From assembly GCA_019925095.2 (NCBI GenBank), contig CM034394.1, positions 27,268,272 through 27,332,271 of the forward strand: DNA of 64,000 nt, written 5' to 3'. This document shows, one piece after another, positions 11,401 to 22,042 of this stretch (position 1 is the stretch's first letter; the number at the start of each line of letters is the position of its first letter). The translations under genes and the position numbers were made by a program. The DNA comes from Dendrolimus kikuchii. Its lineage: Eukaryota; Arthropoda; Insecta; Lepidoptera; Lasiocampidae. The notes under the pieces are model-generated. The model did no database searches and had not been told where the DNA came from. It saw only the letters and a list, made by a program, of their open reading frames with translations.

Positions 11401-11689
11401 CGAATATCTGAAACAAAAATCTGTCCAAAACCATAACCGACTGTGATATAAAAGTTCGCGATAATTTCGGATAGGGGCTTATTTTTAAGTATTAAAAAAG
11501 TCTTGAATGCGCGAAGTAAGACTCCTTTTCACGCGCCGAGCAGATACACTACTCGTCGTAATCAAATACTTTATAATTATTTGTATTTTCCTTATACAAT
11601 TCCTACAAAGTCTAATATTCATAACGGAAACCAGTATTATCTTTATATATATAAATTTTTAAAGTTATTTCTTTGTACTACTACTACTA

Positions 11690-11815
11690 TTGAACTCCTG
11701 AACTCTCGCACCGATCTTGATGATTTTTTGTGTCTATTCGAGTGGGACCCCGGATGGTTTAGATTAGATTCACATCTGGACGCGGTAGGTGTCGCCGTTG
11801 AATCACAATTAAATA
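11690..11815. repeat. Family C (Helitron-related) fragment
   Basis: Contains the family landmarks in one orientation: CACCGATCTTGATGA, GAGTGGG-CCCGGATGGTTTAGATT and GGTAGGTGTCG. The same words appear inverted at 13486-13691 and in the 54418-55042 array. The neighbouring sequence at 11401-11689 shows nothing recognisable. Confidence 0.5.
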
Positions 11816-11940
11816 AAAGACAGTTAAAAAAATTTCAATCTATTTAAATTTCGAACAATAATAGAAAGTGCAGTAGCCATATGTCAAATATTTGATTTTT
11901 TTTTTAATTTGGAATCTAAACCACACAATAATAATAGTTT

Positions 11941-12655
11941 ACATACATACATACATAACTTCACGCCAGTTCCCTTGCGGGGAAGGCACGGACAACAGAG
12001 CGCCATTTAGGCTTATTCTTACACACCTCACTTGCTTCCCTGACATTCATAACTCTTGTCATGCACGCTCGTCTGTTCTTAAGGCTCCTGACATCACGTT
12101 CTGCTAGTACACGATCAATTTGATCATGGAAGGTGTGTCGTGGCCTTACACGACTTCTGCACCCATCCACTTTTGCATTGTATATTTGTTTAGTCATTCT
12201 TTCCACATGCCCGACCCACCGGAGCATTCCTTTCCTTACCTTCACCCCGACACTCTCTTTCAGACCAACTCCCTTTCTTACTTCGGTATTACGAACGCGG
12301 TCCGCGAGCGTCCCTTCGCAGATTTTGCGCAGTGCTCGCATCTCGACCGCGTTTACTCTACTTTCATGCTCTCTCTTCCATACGTGAGCGTAGGTACCAG
12401 CACCGCGTTGTGTATGGCGAGCTGAGCCTTCTGGCTGAGGTTCTTAGCGCCTAGAAGTTTACCTAACTCTCCATTCACACTATTCCCCAAATCCACTCTT
12501 CTTTCTATATCAGCGGTGTACCTTCCATCCCTGCTAAAAGCACATCAAAGATATACAAACTCATTCACTTGCTCCAGCATAACATCATCGACCATTATCC
12601 TTGCATTCGTTCTGGTTTCTTCTCTTTCAAACACCATAACCTTTGTTTAGTAATA
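11941..12655 (-). pseudogene. Family A LINE, degenerate RT C-terminus
   Basis: The longest family A copy. From about 12655 downwards the minus strand reads an RT thumb-like region (NEFVYL, SRDGRY, DIERRV, LVPTLTYG), interrupted by stops, and then an open C-terminal part (12341-11961) with LRWVGHVERM, GCRSRVRPRHTF and AFPARELA. It ends in an ATGT tail at 11941. The RT catalytic motif is not in the copy. The clade is uncertain. Confidence 0.8.
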
Positions 12656-12718
12656 GTTTATAATATAAAATTCTGAACATGCCGCGTCTGGATATTGAAG
12701 CTGTTAAAAAAAACACCT

Positions 12719-13150
12719 CGAATAGACAATGTAAACGAGGGAGAACACGATGCAATTTTTTTTAGATTTCTTATCTGTTCGGGAGTCACGTAAAAACTAC
12801 TGGGCTGATTTCAATGCGGGTTTCGCTGATCGACAGCAAATTCTTACAATTAAAATCTGCGCTGCTGTAAATCCCGGGATTTTTTCTGAGAATTATTTAA
12901 AATGACCACATTAAAAAAATCTAATTCCAGTGTGACTTTTTTTTCACCGATCGATAGCAAATTTTATGTAATAAAATGTGTAATTCTTTATTCAGGGAAT
13001 CCCGCGGGAATTTTTCCGGGAGCGGTTTGTGGTGGTTCGGATGCATATAAATTACTTTTTAAATGTTATGTTTAACGATACTTAGTATCCCGGAAAACCC
13101 GCTGGAATTTAAAGTCAAGCGTAGACAAAGTCGCGGACATATTCTAATAA
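12719..13150 (+). repeat. Dispersed repeat family D, copy 1
   Basis: Noncoding repeat with ACGTAAAAACTACTGG, a TTTCGCTGATCGACAGCAAATTC block (repeated in part near 12950) and CCCGCGGGAA. An inverted copy is in NAT1 intron 4 at 26815-27150. Confidence 0.5.
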
Positions 13151-13194
13151 TATTATAAAATTCTCCACAATGGCAGGCAAAGGATCGAGGATAT

Positions 13195-13375
13195 AAATTT
13201 TTGAAGATCTTTATATTTAATCATTATTTTGTTCGTGTGTATATCCCTGAACTCTTAAACCTGTAGACCGATTTTGATAAAAAAAATTGTTTGTTTGAGT
13301 GAGTTGTTTTGATGGTTGGTTTAGATAAACAATTGGAACCGGTAGGTGGCGTTGCAATCGGGTTTTAGATTTTAT
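13195..13375. repeat. Family C fragment
   Basis: Degenerate copy recognisable from CTGTAGACCGATTTTGAT, GTTTGAGTGAG, GGTTTAGATAAACAATTGG and CGGTAGGTGGCG, in the same orientation as 11690-11815. Confidence 0.45.
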
Positions 13376-13485
13376 TTTTTCAAAGCGGGACAATGTCTGC
13401 CGAGCCGCTTATATTCACCGTGGTGACCTCCTTTATACTAAACACGAGATCGGGCTCGGAAAGTCACGTCATTTTCATATACATA

Positions 13486-13691
13486 CTAGTGGTCCGGGCA
13501 GATGTTGTCCTGCCCTGAAAAAGTAAAAATCTAGGACTCCATTCTAGTGCCCCCTATGGGCTACAATTGCGAATCTAAACCATCCGGGGACCCGCTTAAA
13601 CACACACAAAAATATTCATCAAAATTGGTAAGTCCTTCTCAAGTTATGCGCATACATATGTTGCTACGATTCATTTTTATTTATATAGGTT
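13486..13691 (-). mobile_element. Family C Helitron-like element
   Basis: The minus-strand 3' end is CTAG|T (13486-13489) after GGACC; the other end is the TATATAAATAAAAATGAAT-type 5' terminus near 13690. The body carries the inverted GCGAATCTAAACCATCCGG block shared with 54418-55042. 13692-13994 shows nothing recognisable. Confidence 0.5.
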
Positions 13692-13994
13692 ATTAGAGAT
13701 GTTAAGAATAATCGGTTGTTATTCGGTATTCGGCCGAATGTTTTGTACTATTCGTATATACGCATAGCAAATCGTAAAAAAACAGCACATATTGCTCAAA
13801 ATTGTTTTTTTTTTATTTCAACTACGTTTTAACAGTGTTTAAGATTTTACTTAATTAATCTTTTTAAATTTAATATTACGTTTATGGACAGTTTTCAAAA
13901 TGTCGGAATCAAAAATCATTTAAAATCGGGCTTAAAACCAATAAAAGATATTTTTAATTGTGTACCTATCAATCGGGAGAACGTAATACCCCTT

Positions 13995-14397
13995 AACCCT
14001 ATTTTAAGTCAAATTATCGATATTACCAAAAAGCCGCAAGACTAACTATCACTATCTCATAATATACCAAGAAAATATACGCATTTCATACAAATCTTAT
14101 ATAAACAGAGTGAGACAACAACACAATTAACGATCACTGCCCAAACGCGATCTGCACTGTCATCGCGAACATATATGTGCTATTACTGAGCTTAACCCTT
14201 GAGACAATTATCGATATACCAAAAAGCCGCAAGACTAACACTATCACTATTTCGTAATATACCAAGAAAATATACCCATTTCATACAAATCATACAACTC
14301 CTATATAAACAGAGTGAGACAACAACACAATTAACGATCACGTGCACAAACGCGATCCGCACTCTCATCGCGGACACATATGTGCTAATAGTGAGCT
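13995..14397 (+). repeat. About 200-bp tandem duplication
   Basis: Two adjacent copies (about 13995-14190 and 14192-14397) share AAAAAGCCGCAAGACTAAC, CAAGAAAATATAC, ATAAACAGAGTGAGACAACA and CGCGATC(T/C)GCACT. They differ by scattered substitutions and small indels, so the duplication is not new. A 66-codon ORF in copy 2 is not shared with copy 1. Confidence 0.7.
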
Positions 14398-14399
14398 AA

Positions 14400-15119
14400 A
14401 GGGCTAAGAGATACTTTTTTTTTTTTTTTTTTTTTAAGTGTGGTTTTCAAACTGCCCAATTCAGCTTACATTTATTTAAACAATTTATACAAAACTAGAG
14501 TACAGATAATATGGTTGCTGACTGGCCTTCTTGGTGCGAACACAGCATGCATTATATATACTTCACAAATTGTTGCTACGAATATATTCGCTAGCCGAAT
14601 ATTGGGCGCTTCGGCCAAACCACTAGTCGTGGCATCACTACATATTGACGTCACAGCATCGCAAATCGCTTTTGCGCTGTTGCGAAACCTATTATTATGG
14701 ACATTCGTTTTGTGCTGATTCCATTATACTCCATTGTCCACTTATTTGCCCTTTCGCTACTTGAAATACGCTTGGTGCCTTTTGCATCTGGGGAGCGGAG
14801 GATCAAACCCCTGTTGACGAAGTGACTTTGCCTCTCCCGGGGCATTCTCAAGCACTGATGCGCAGGATCAGCGTGGGAGTTACTACGTTCTAAGTCTCAC
14901 GCTATTTCTACCATGAGCGCGGGGCACGTGGGAGTTAGTAGAGCATTAGCCCATGGGTTACCGCTTTAATACGGGTACCTTGCTGAGTCTCCACACAAGT
15001 CGGCAAGCGACTCTGTTATCTGCGCTATCTTCAGTGGATAACTCTCATTGCTTTGGTTTAATCCCAGTAAAGGACCCGGTAGTGTATGGAATGTATTTCC
15101 ACTGGTCTCAAAAAAAAAA
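14400..15119 (+). mobile_element. Family E retroelement 3' end
   Basis: 14778-15119 carries the family signature (GCACTGATGCGCAGGATC, ACTACGTTCTAAGTCTCACG, ATGAGCGCGGGGC, GAGTCTCCACACAAG, AAAGGACCCGGTA) and ends in an A-run. Other copies are at 49209-49560 (-), 51799-52203 (+, divergent) and 56241-56564 (+). The segment from 14400, starting with a T-run, may belong to the same insertion or be separate. Confidence 0.6.
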
Positions 15120-15764
15120 GCTTGGTGCCTTTAGTATATTTACGTACAACTTGTCCCCCCTGCTTCTGTTAAATGATACTTTAACAAGTCATCCATGCTG
15201 ATAATGACTTATTAATTTTGTTTGAGAATTATTCACGTGATTTAAGTTACCTTCCCTTATCCATCTTCAAAAATACCACTTAAGTCCGGTCGTACACCTG
15301 TAAGTTTTGCTCGCTAAACACACACTGTGATCTAGCTGAATCCAGCATCGTACAACTACAAAAATTGAAAATGTTATGACATAAGAAGGACTTTCAATGA
15401 CACGCCTTTTTTGGGTTCTGCAGACAATCGGTAAAACCGTTGGGCGTTCGTCGCCACTACTGTACGCTTCACTGTGCGTGGGTCGATACGCACTTGGCCA
15501 ATTTCATCACTCATGCCCACTTCCTATATCTTACTATATATTCACTTGTCTTATCATCGCTTGAATTTTGACATTACTTGTATTGAGCTTATGTTATATT
15601 TTAACCACAAGTGCATAACACTGGTGTTGCCTTCCCATACTTTATCCAACAGTAGCGTGTTCATATCTGCTGAGAAATATTTCAAAGTATCCATCCATAT
15701 TGGCCCAAACCTCGCCCAGAATATGTTTTGAATATAAAGAAGATATTTAGTATAAGATAAGAAA
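15120..15764. other. Nothing recognised
   Basis: AT-rich sequence; ORFs here lack any known motif. Confidence 0.35.
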
Positions 15765-15905
15765 CAGGTTCAATTCCTGGCATGTTGAATTTCGTAAACA
15801 TATTTTTTCTTGTTTAGTATGGTCTGGGTTCGACTCGATCGAATTACCCATAACACGAATGTAGAATGTGTGCCGTTTGTCTGCCGATTATTATTGAAAT
15901 CAAAT
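15765..15905 (+). mobile_element. tRNA-derived SINE, 5'-truncated
   Basis: Begins inside a B-box-like GGTTCAATTCC and continues with the SINE body words AGTATGGTCTGGGTTCGA, CCATAACAC and GTCTGCCGATTATTAT. It matches the fuller copies at 53554-53790 and 30505-30785. Confidence 0.65.
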
Positions 15906-16330
15906 ATGACGTGATTACCGAAAACAGTTGATTGGAGTTCTTTGTTATCGTTTGTTGTGTAGGTGTTTCGCAAGTTGGCTTGGAGTGCGGCTGGAGGTGA
16001 TGGCGGGTGTTTTAGGTGCGTTCCGGTTATTGAACCCGTGCACACCGCGCAATTACGTCGTGGGCCGCAGCAATGTGTTTCATTTTTCAAGTGCGAATGT
16101 TTTTGCGCAAATTGAAATAGCCCATCGGAAGCAACAAGTGGCCGAGGCGCAGCGCCTCCCCGCGCCCCTCGTCCGTTCGCGACGCGCGGCGCATCGCCGT
16201 TCGCGTGTGCTACGAATGGGTCCGAAATACGCGAAACCCTTTTCCTGCAGTCGTTCTGTTTGTGTATCCATTACCCCATATAATACAAATGGTTACAGGA
16301 TGACATCTATTCTATATAAATAAAAATTAA
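15906..16330. promoter_or_regulatory. GC-rich unique island 2
   Basis: Unique sequence with a G+C rise peaking at about 16135-16215. ORFs exist on both strands but none carries a recognisable domain. It is a candidate regulatory element or noncoding exon in the NAT1 5' region. Confidence 0.3.
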
Positions 16331-16445
16331 TGTTGCTAAGCGCAAACTGAAGAACAGATCGACCAATTCGTCTAATATTTTTTTTAGGCACAAAAAACAA
16401 ATGTAAAAAATGCGTGGATATAAATAACACTTATTTTCACATAAA

Positions 16446-16580
16446 AACTAGCTTTCAAACAGTAGCTGTACCCGGCAGACGATGTCCTGCCTTAAAAAAT
16501 AAAAATCTAGAAATCGATTGCAGCGCCATCTACCGGGACCAAATGTTAATCTATACTTTTATCGAATCCACTTGAACAAA
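16446..16580 (-). repeat. Family C Helitron-like fragment
   Basis: Degenerate piece recognisable from an ACTAGCT end, GCAGACGATGTCCTGCC and CAGCGCCATCTACCGGGACC. Confidence 0.4.
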
Positions 16581-16590
16581 AATAAAATTT

Positions 16591-16907
16591 ATCCGTGCAG
16601 GAACGGAGAAAGGATACAATTTCCTGCGTTGGGGCGGCCTATCGTAAGAGGCGACAAAACAACCCACAGCCAGGTGGTAGGGCATTTGCTCGACTGGATG
16701 GCTACCACCCGTGGTCTAGAGTATGCCGCCATAACAACCTTGAGCTGTGTTCCGGCATTAGTGACCAGGTTCCAGTCTCCCTTAAGAGAGCAGCAGCGTA
16801 TTTGTAGCACCTTTGGTGTTGCAAATGTCCATAGGCGATGGTAACCGCTTTCCATCAAGTGGGCCGTCTGCTTGTCTGCTGAACTCCTGCAATAAAAATA
16901 AAAAAAA
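16591..16907 (+). mobile_element. Family F retroelement 3' end
   Basis: About 315 bases from ATCCGTGCAGGAACGGAG to GCTGAACTCCTGCAATAAAAA with an A-rich tail. The same unit occurs at 20281-20598 (-), 40486-40780 (-), 44731-45045 (+), 49697-49850 (+, degenerate) and 55982-56597 (-, interrupted). The conserved 70-codon frame inside all copies (CRKRRQNNPQPGGRAF) probably reflects shared ancestry, not function. Orientation is set by the poly(A) end. Confidence 0.7.
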
Positions 16908-17184
16908 GCATTCAAACTTACTTTAAGTCTATGAATAAGACCGATAATGTTTAGTTTGTACAAAAATGATTTCAATCAAAATTAAAGTTGTAATTGCCGA
17001 TGTCTCTTAGAAGTGTTTTTAATTCAAGTTCCGCCTTATCATTAAGCAGTTGCACTACTTGGTGATGTTCGTTTGAGGAATACGAAGTTAATTAATTTTT
17101 TAAATTTTATGTCTATTTAATTAGGCAAAGACTTATAACAATTCAATTAAGAAGAACTTATTTAATTTAATCTTTATTACACTG

Positions 17185-17740
17185 CAAGTTAGGTTTATAT
17201 ATTCCTAACTATAAAAAAACTTTGTTTAAAAAAACCTACTTCAAAAACTAAAAAGTATAAAATAACTTATTTCTAAAGCTATTATTATTAATATATATTA
17301 TCTAAAACATTTTAAAGTCGGTGCTTAGTAATTTTCAAAATATAGTAATTTTTATTTGTTAATTTTTAGTGTCTAGCTATGTATGGGTAGACCTGCGAAA
17401 GGTGCCGCGCTTCTTAAAAAATATAGGTCCCTAGAAACGGGAACAAAAAAATGTTCGTAAAATGAAAACTACCAGGCCAAACTATGTTAAATTTTTAGGG
17501 GACCAAATGGCAACTATTCCGCATCAAACAAGAATCACGGAAATCGGATCATAAATCTCAGCGTAATCGGTGTACATATGGAACGGAATGGAAAATTTTT
17601 CATAAAATGAAAACTACCGGGCCAAACTATGTCAAATTTTTAGGGGACCAAATGGCAGCTATTCCGCGTCGAACAAAAATAGAATCAGATCCCGACGAAT
17701 TGAGAACCTCCTCCTTTTTTTGAAATCGGTTAAAAATAAA
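17185..17740. repeat. CCGACTTC-type repeat with internal duplication
   Basis: Contains TTAAAGTCGGTGCTTAGT, related to the 4.1-kb foldback, then two direct copies of about 145 bases (about 17455-17545 and 17590-17675) sharing TAAAATGAAAACTACC, GGCCAAACTATGT and TTTTTAGGGGACCAAATGGC. It ends at the TTGAGAACCTCCTCC motif. Confidence 0.55.
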
Positions 17741-19429
17741 TGAGCATGAGTGCATAAGGGCCTAATTTTATTTTACGGCTATGATGGATATGATTTCTAT
17801 TAATTTGTGTTAAAATAGTGCAAGTAGGTATTTTAATTTTTCCTTGAACCGAATTTCGGCCGAATGCCGAAGTATAATAGTCATAAACTTGAATCATTCA
17901 ATATCATTGAATGCTGTTTTTCTACCATTCATTTCTGTGACCTCGACATGGACTTGGCGAATTAACCAAATTGAATCATTTTGGTTGCTCCGTCTAATAT
18001 CAACATAACTAACCGTTCATTTGCCTTCCTAGTTCTACCGGTTAAAACATAAGCTCCATGCGAGTAATGTGAAATCTCTACCTATGATAACGCAGGTGAA
18101 TGAATAGTAAGATATTATGATAATAAAACATTAATATTTGTTAGAATGACTTACGCTCGTATTATAATATGCAAGAATAATAATCACGCTCGTTGCCCAC
18201 CCCTGACCGATTAGGAGTTATCGGCCTATCACGTCGTATCCTGATATTATTGCTTTATAACATAAAGCTGCAGTTTCACATTCGTGTATAACATTTTCGC
18301 CACGTCCGTGGTATGCGTTCGTGGTCAAGCGGTCTGAGAATGTAATTCGCGTGGAGCTGATCGCCCAAATTACGGTAAATAGTTTGGAGAGGCGCTCAGG
18401 GCGTAGGGGCGGCAGAGGGGTCGCAGGGCGATGCGCCCTCGTGCGGGTCGAGAACCCCTGCCCTCGCCTCGACCGACCCTAGCGAACCCTAGGGAGTCGG
18501 CGACCAAGGTGCCATTGCACTTGCATAGTATTCACCTATTCACTAAAATATATTTAAAGACCGATTCATACTCAGTTGTTGACTAATAACAAAAAAATTA
18601 CGTTTTGAAATTGGTCAAAAATGAAGTTGTAAAATAATTTTGTCTATTGCTAAGATGGCAAACAGGCAGACGGGCATCTGTTGGAAAGCGGTTACCGTCA
18701 CATATAGACTTTTTATTTTATTATTATTATATATATCTCTACGGACTCGAGTTCCGTACCCTTTTTTTTATACTTAATTTCTATGAAAAATTTGAGACTG
18801 TACACGCTTATTGTTTTTGTTAGTGTATGTGACATTATATGTAGTAATTTTTCTGTTTTGGTGTACCTTAAGAATAACTTATTATATTAATTTATTCTAA
18901 TTTTAATACTAAACTTATACTAATGTAGAGTGTATCTGTTACATGCTGGTGTTGTGAGGAAGTGCATGTGCAGTGTTGGCCTTATATCTATACTTATATA
19001 TAGTCGTATCTAGTGCCATGTGTGTTGTTTTTTTTCTTTTCTGTGCCTGGGTTATTAATTTTTAGGCTCTTTGTGTGTCTTGGTTTGTTTGTGGAGTGTG
19101 CGTGTAATGCAATGCGATGGTAGTGCGCGTAGGTTTAAGTATGTACATATAGACGTTTGCAATACCTACCAAAGGCGAATGCTTTGCTAGTCTTTCGGAT
19201 AAGAGGCGACGGGGTACACGTAAGGGATAGAGGGATCGATGGGGTTGGTGAATGGCATAGGGGGAGGGGATTAGCTCATAGCTAACTGTTTCATACTGAT
19301 ATTTGATTGAGCCGGCCCAACGAGCTGCAATCAAGGCAAATTGTTCCAGTGTGGCTCTACCACGTAAGACCATTATCGTAGAAAGAAAGTCACAAATAAT
19401 AGCCGTAAAAATAAGTTGCGATAGTTTGT
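17741..19429. other. Nothing recognised
   Basis: Mostly AT-rich and unique. 18320-18500 is GC-rich with tRNA-like words (GTGGTCAAGCGGTC, GGGTCGAGAAC), but no cloverleaf can be drawn. No gene is supported. Confidence 0.35.
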
Positions 19430-19920
19430 GGTCCGGCAAAAGGTCGCGCGACTCTACGCAGGGTTCGCCAGCACCGAAGGCGGCTGCCGTGCACCTAGGT
19501 AGAGGGCAACGATACCCGAGCTCCGGCCGGAGCGGGCGGCGCCGAGGCCGACCTTGCAGCGACAGCGTCAAGGTCCGCGGGGCGACGACCTCGCTCGCCG
19601 CTATCGACCGCGCCGCTCTGCCCCGCCAAGGATTTCGCGTCTACGCGAGATAGCAGCGTAGCCATTGTACGCGCTGGATTAATGGCGCTAGGCTTGTGCG
19701 TGGCTTACCTCGCGGGCGCTCTCTCGCTAGGAAGGAGGTCATAAATAACGGGTCCGAGCCCGACTCATTTCAGAGAACGGCCGGCGCGGAGGGTGCGCGC
19801 CCGTGGGGAGGGGGGCGTCGCGCGGGGTCTATGGCCGGCGCGGGCGCGGCCGACGACCGCCCGGTCGCGCCACCTGCTCACCGAACCACTGGCATGCAAA
19901 AACTCGAGAACATTGAAACA
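19430..19920. promoter_or_regulatory. GC-rich unique island 3
   Basis: The strongest CpG-rich island in the NAT1 upstream region, about 1 kb before the first recognised coding exon. Overlapping ORFs on both strands (for example 19303-19653 and 19793-20149) have no motif. It could be an alternative NAT1 promoter or first exon, or an enhancer. Confidence 0.35.
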
Positions 19921-20164
19921 TCATAACATACTATTAGCTCATCATTCATTTGTTTCAAATTTAATTGCAGTCCGTCTGCTCAAATATAAAGGAAACAAAT
20001 CTTTAATTTCGCTGAAAATGACAACACGTGTTAAACTAAGAAATCTGTTTTCGCAGCTCAAGAGTTTCGCAGTAGTAGGAAGAGTACGGTTCATTGTGTA
20101 TTTAACTTATTTAGGTCACTTCGAACAGGTTGAAAAACCACCACAATAATTTTATAAGTATGTA

Positions 20165-20720
20165 TTTGGAAGTCGTGGAAGGCCACGACACACCTTCCAT
20201 GATCAAATTGATCGTGTACTAGCGGAGGGTGATGTCAGGAGTCTTAAGAACAAACGAGCGTGCATGACAAGAGTTATGATTTTTTTTTATTTTTTTTTAT
20301 TGCAGTTCAGCAGACAGGCAGACGGCCCGCTTGATAAAAAGCGGTTACCATCGCCTATGGACATTTGCAACACCAAAGGTGCTACAAATGCGCTGCTGCT
20401 CTCTTAAGGGAGACTGGAACCTGGTCACTAATGCCGGAACACAACTCAAGGTTGTTATGGCGATATACTTTAGACCAGGGGTGGTAGCCATCCAGTCGGG
20501 CAAATGCCCTACCACCTGGCTGTGGGTTGTTTTGTCGCCTCTTACGACAGGCCGCCCGGCCGCAGGAAATTGTATTCTTTCTCCGTTCCTGCACAGATAG
20601 ATGTCAAAGAAGCAAGTGAGGTGTGTAAGAATGGGCCTAAATGGCGCTCTGTTGTTCGTGCCTACCCCGCAAGGGAACTGGCGTGAAGTTATGTATGTAT
20701 GTATGTATGTATGTATTTGA
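20165..20720 (+). mobile_element. Family A LINE tail split by a family F element
   Basis: Family A coding words (GTCGTGGAAGGCCACGAC, GATCGTGTACTAG) run to 20279 and resume at about 20600 (ATGTCAAAGAAGCAAGTGAG), ending in a seven-unit ATGT tail at 20720. The gap is filled by an antisense family F copy, so F inserted later. Confidence 0.75.
20281..20598 (-). mobile_element. Family F element nested in family A
   Basis: Complete family F unit in antisense, with its A-rich tail as T-runs at 20281-20300 and its GGAACGGAG end at about 20580. It sits between the two halves of the family A copy. Confidence 0.75.
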
Positions 20721-20866
20721 CGGTAGTAATTGGGCGGGTGTTTAGTTCGATATGTTCTATAAAGCATCCCTGTTTCTCGCGTGCCTTTAAGCTGATTTGA
20801 AGTGCTCTGTATCAATTTGATTGTTATGAGGTAAAGACCCTCTGACGTGTTGTTCTGTGTGGACAG

Positions 20867-21458
20867 GCTAGGGGCGCAGGCGCTGGCGGAGGGTGTCGCA
20901 CCGGTGCCAGGGGTGCGAGAGTGCGCGGGCGCGGCGGCGCTGGGCACTGCGAGGAGCGGGAGTGGTGGGAGCGTGGCGCGCGCGGGGCGAGCGGGTGGCG
21001 GGGCGAGCGCGGGAGGCAGCACCGGCAACAAGACGGACAGCGCGCGGCAACCGGGGCCCGCGCGCACCGCCTCGGGGAGGACGCCCGTCCCCCCGCACAG
21101 GCGACGCTGGGTCCCGCCCTCATCGCTCAGACACCACGAGGTGCCCGATGGCGATGCCAAGCACGACATCATATTCCGGAAGGTCCGCGGCATCCTCAAC
21201 AAGCTCACGCCGGAGAAGTTCCAGAAGCTGAGCGATGACTTGCTCGGGCTGGAGCTGGACTCGGACAAGGTGCTCAAGGGGGTGATCCTGCTGATATTCG
21301 AGAAGGCGCTGGACGAGCCCAAGTACTCGTCCATGTACGCGCAGCTGTGCAAGCGGCTCAGCGAGGAGGCGCCCAACTTCGAACCCCCCGGCCAGCCGTG
21401 CACCTTCAAACTACTACTGCTCAACAAATGCCGCACGGAGTTCGAGAACCGCGCGCAG
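20867..21458 (+). CDS. NAT1: NAT1 coding exon a (N-terminus, first half of MIF4G)
   Basis: The acceptor is TGTGTGGACAG|G, preceded by a branch-point-like CTGAC at 20842; the donor is GCGCAG|GTACCC. The exon enters at codon position 3. Its Gly/Ala/Arg-rich start ([10 protein letters not shown] resembles the human N-terminus) is followed by RWVPPSS, the eIF4A-binding MIF4G start and [14 protein letters not shown]. If the acceptor is not used, the frame is open upstream to a stop at 20832-20834 and contains GTG at 20847 and 20859. Confidence 0.9.
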
Positions 21459-21979
21459 GTACCCACCTCGCCCTTCTGCTCGTTTCCCTTGTTTCCACCA
21501 CACCAGAGTACAAACATAAAGCAATTCATATTTTTCATAATAACACAATGAATTTTTTAAAGAGTCATTATAAGTGAAACAAAAAAAAAACAATTTGGCA
21601 ATGACTTCCAAGATGTAAATAGCATATATTGTTTGCTTTTTAATTATTCTTGAAATTGATTTGTTTTTGCTAGAACATTTATATGTTTATTTTATTTTAT
21701 TTACTTAGAATAATAAACAGATATACACTAAAGTAGCATAATAAAAAATATATAGTATAAAATCAGTGCCTATCCAACTACATTATACACGAACTAAAAG
21801 ATGGTAGTGTACAATACTTTAAAAGAATACGGGACATATACAAAACTCACGGTCACCCACACACGCGCGCATACACACGCACACACACACATGCACACGC
21901 ACACACACACATGCACACGCACACACACACACACGCACACACACACGCACGCGCACACACGCACGCGCGCACACACACG

Positions 21980-22042
<63 letters not shown>

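Noticed and set aside
10923..11411. Three overlapping ORFs in GC-rich island 1
   Set aside because: Frames on both strands are open because of composition; none shows a domain, splice context or codon preference.
18320..18500. Possible tRNA gene
   Set aside because: A-box and B-box-like words are present but too far apart and no cloverleaf can be formed.
20831..20866. 36-base mini-intron GAG|GTAAAG...GGACAG in the NAT1 5' edge
   Set aside because: Below any plausible intron length; the acceptor more likely serves a longer upstream intron.
20345..21538. 397-codon minus-strand ORF
   Set aside because: It runs across the NAT1 exon in antisense, then through family A and F repeats; no coherent domain.
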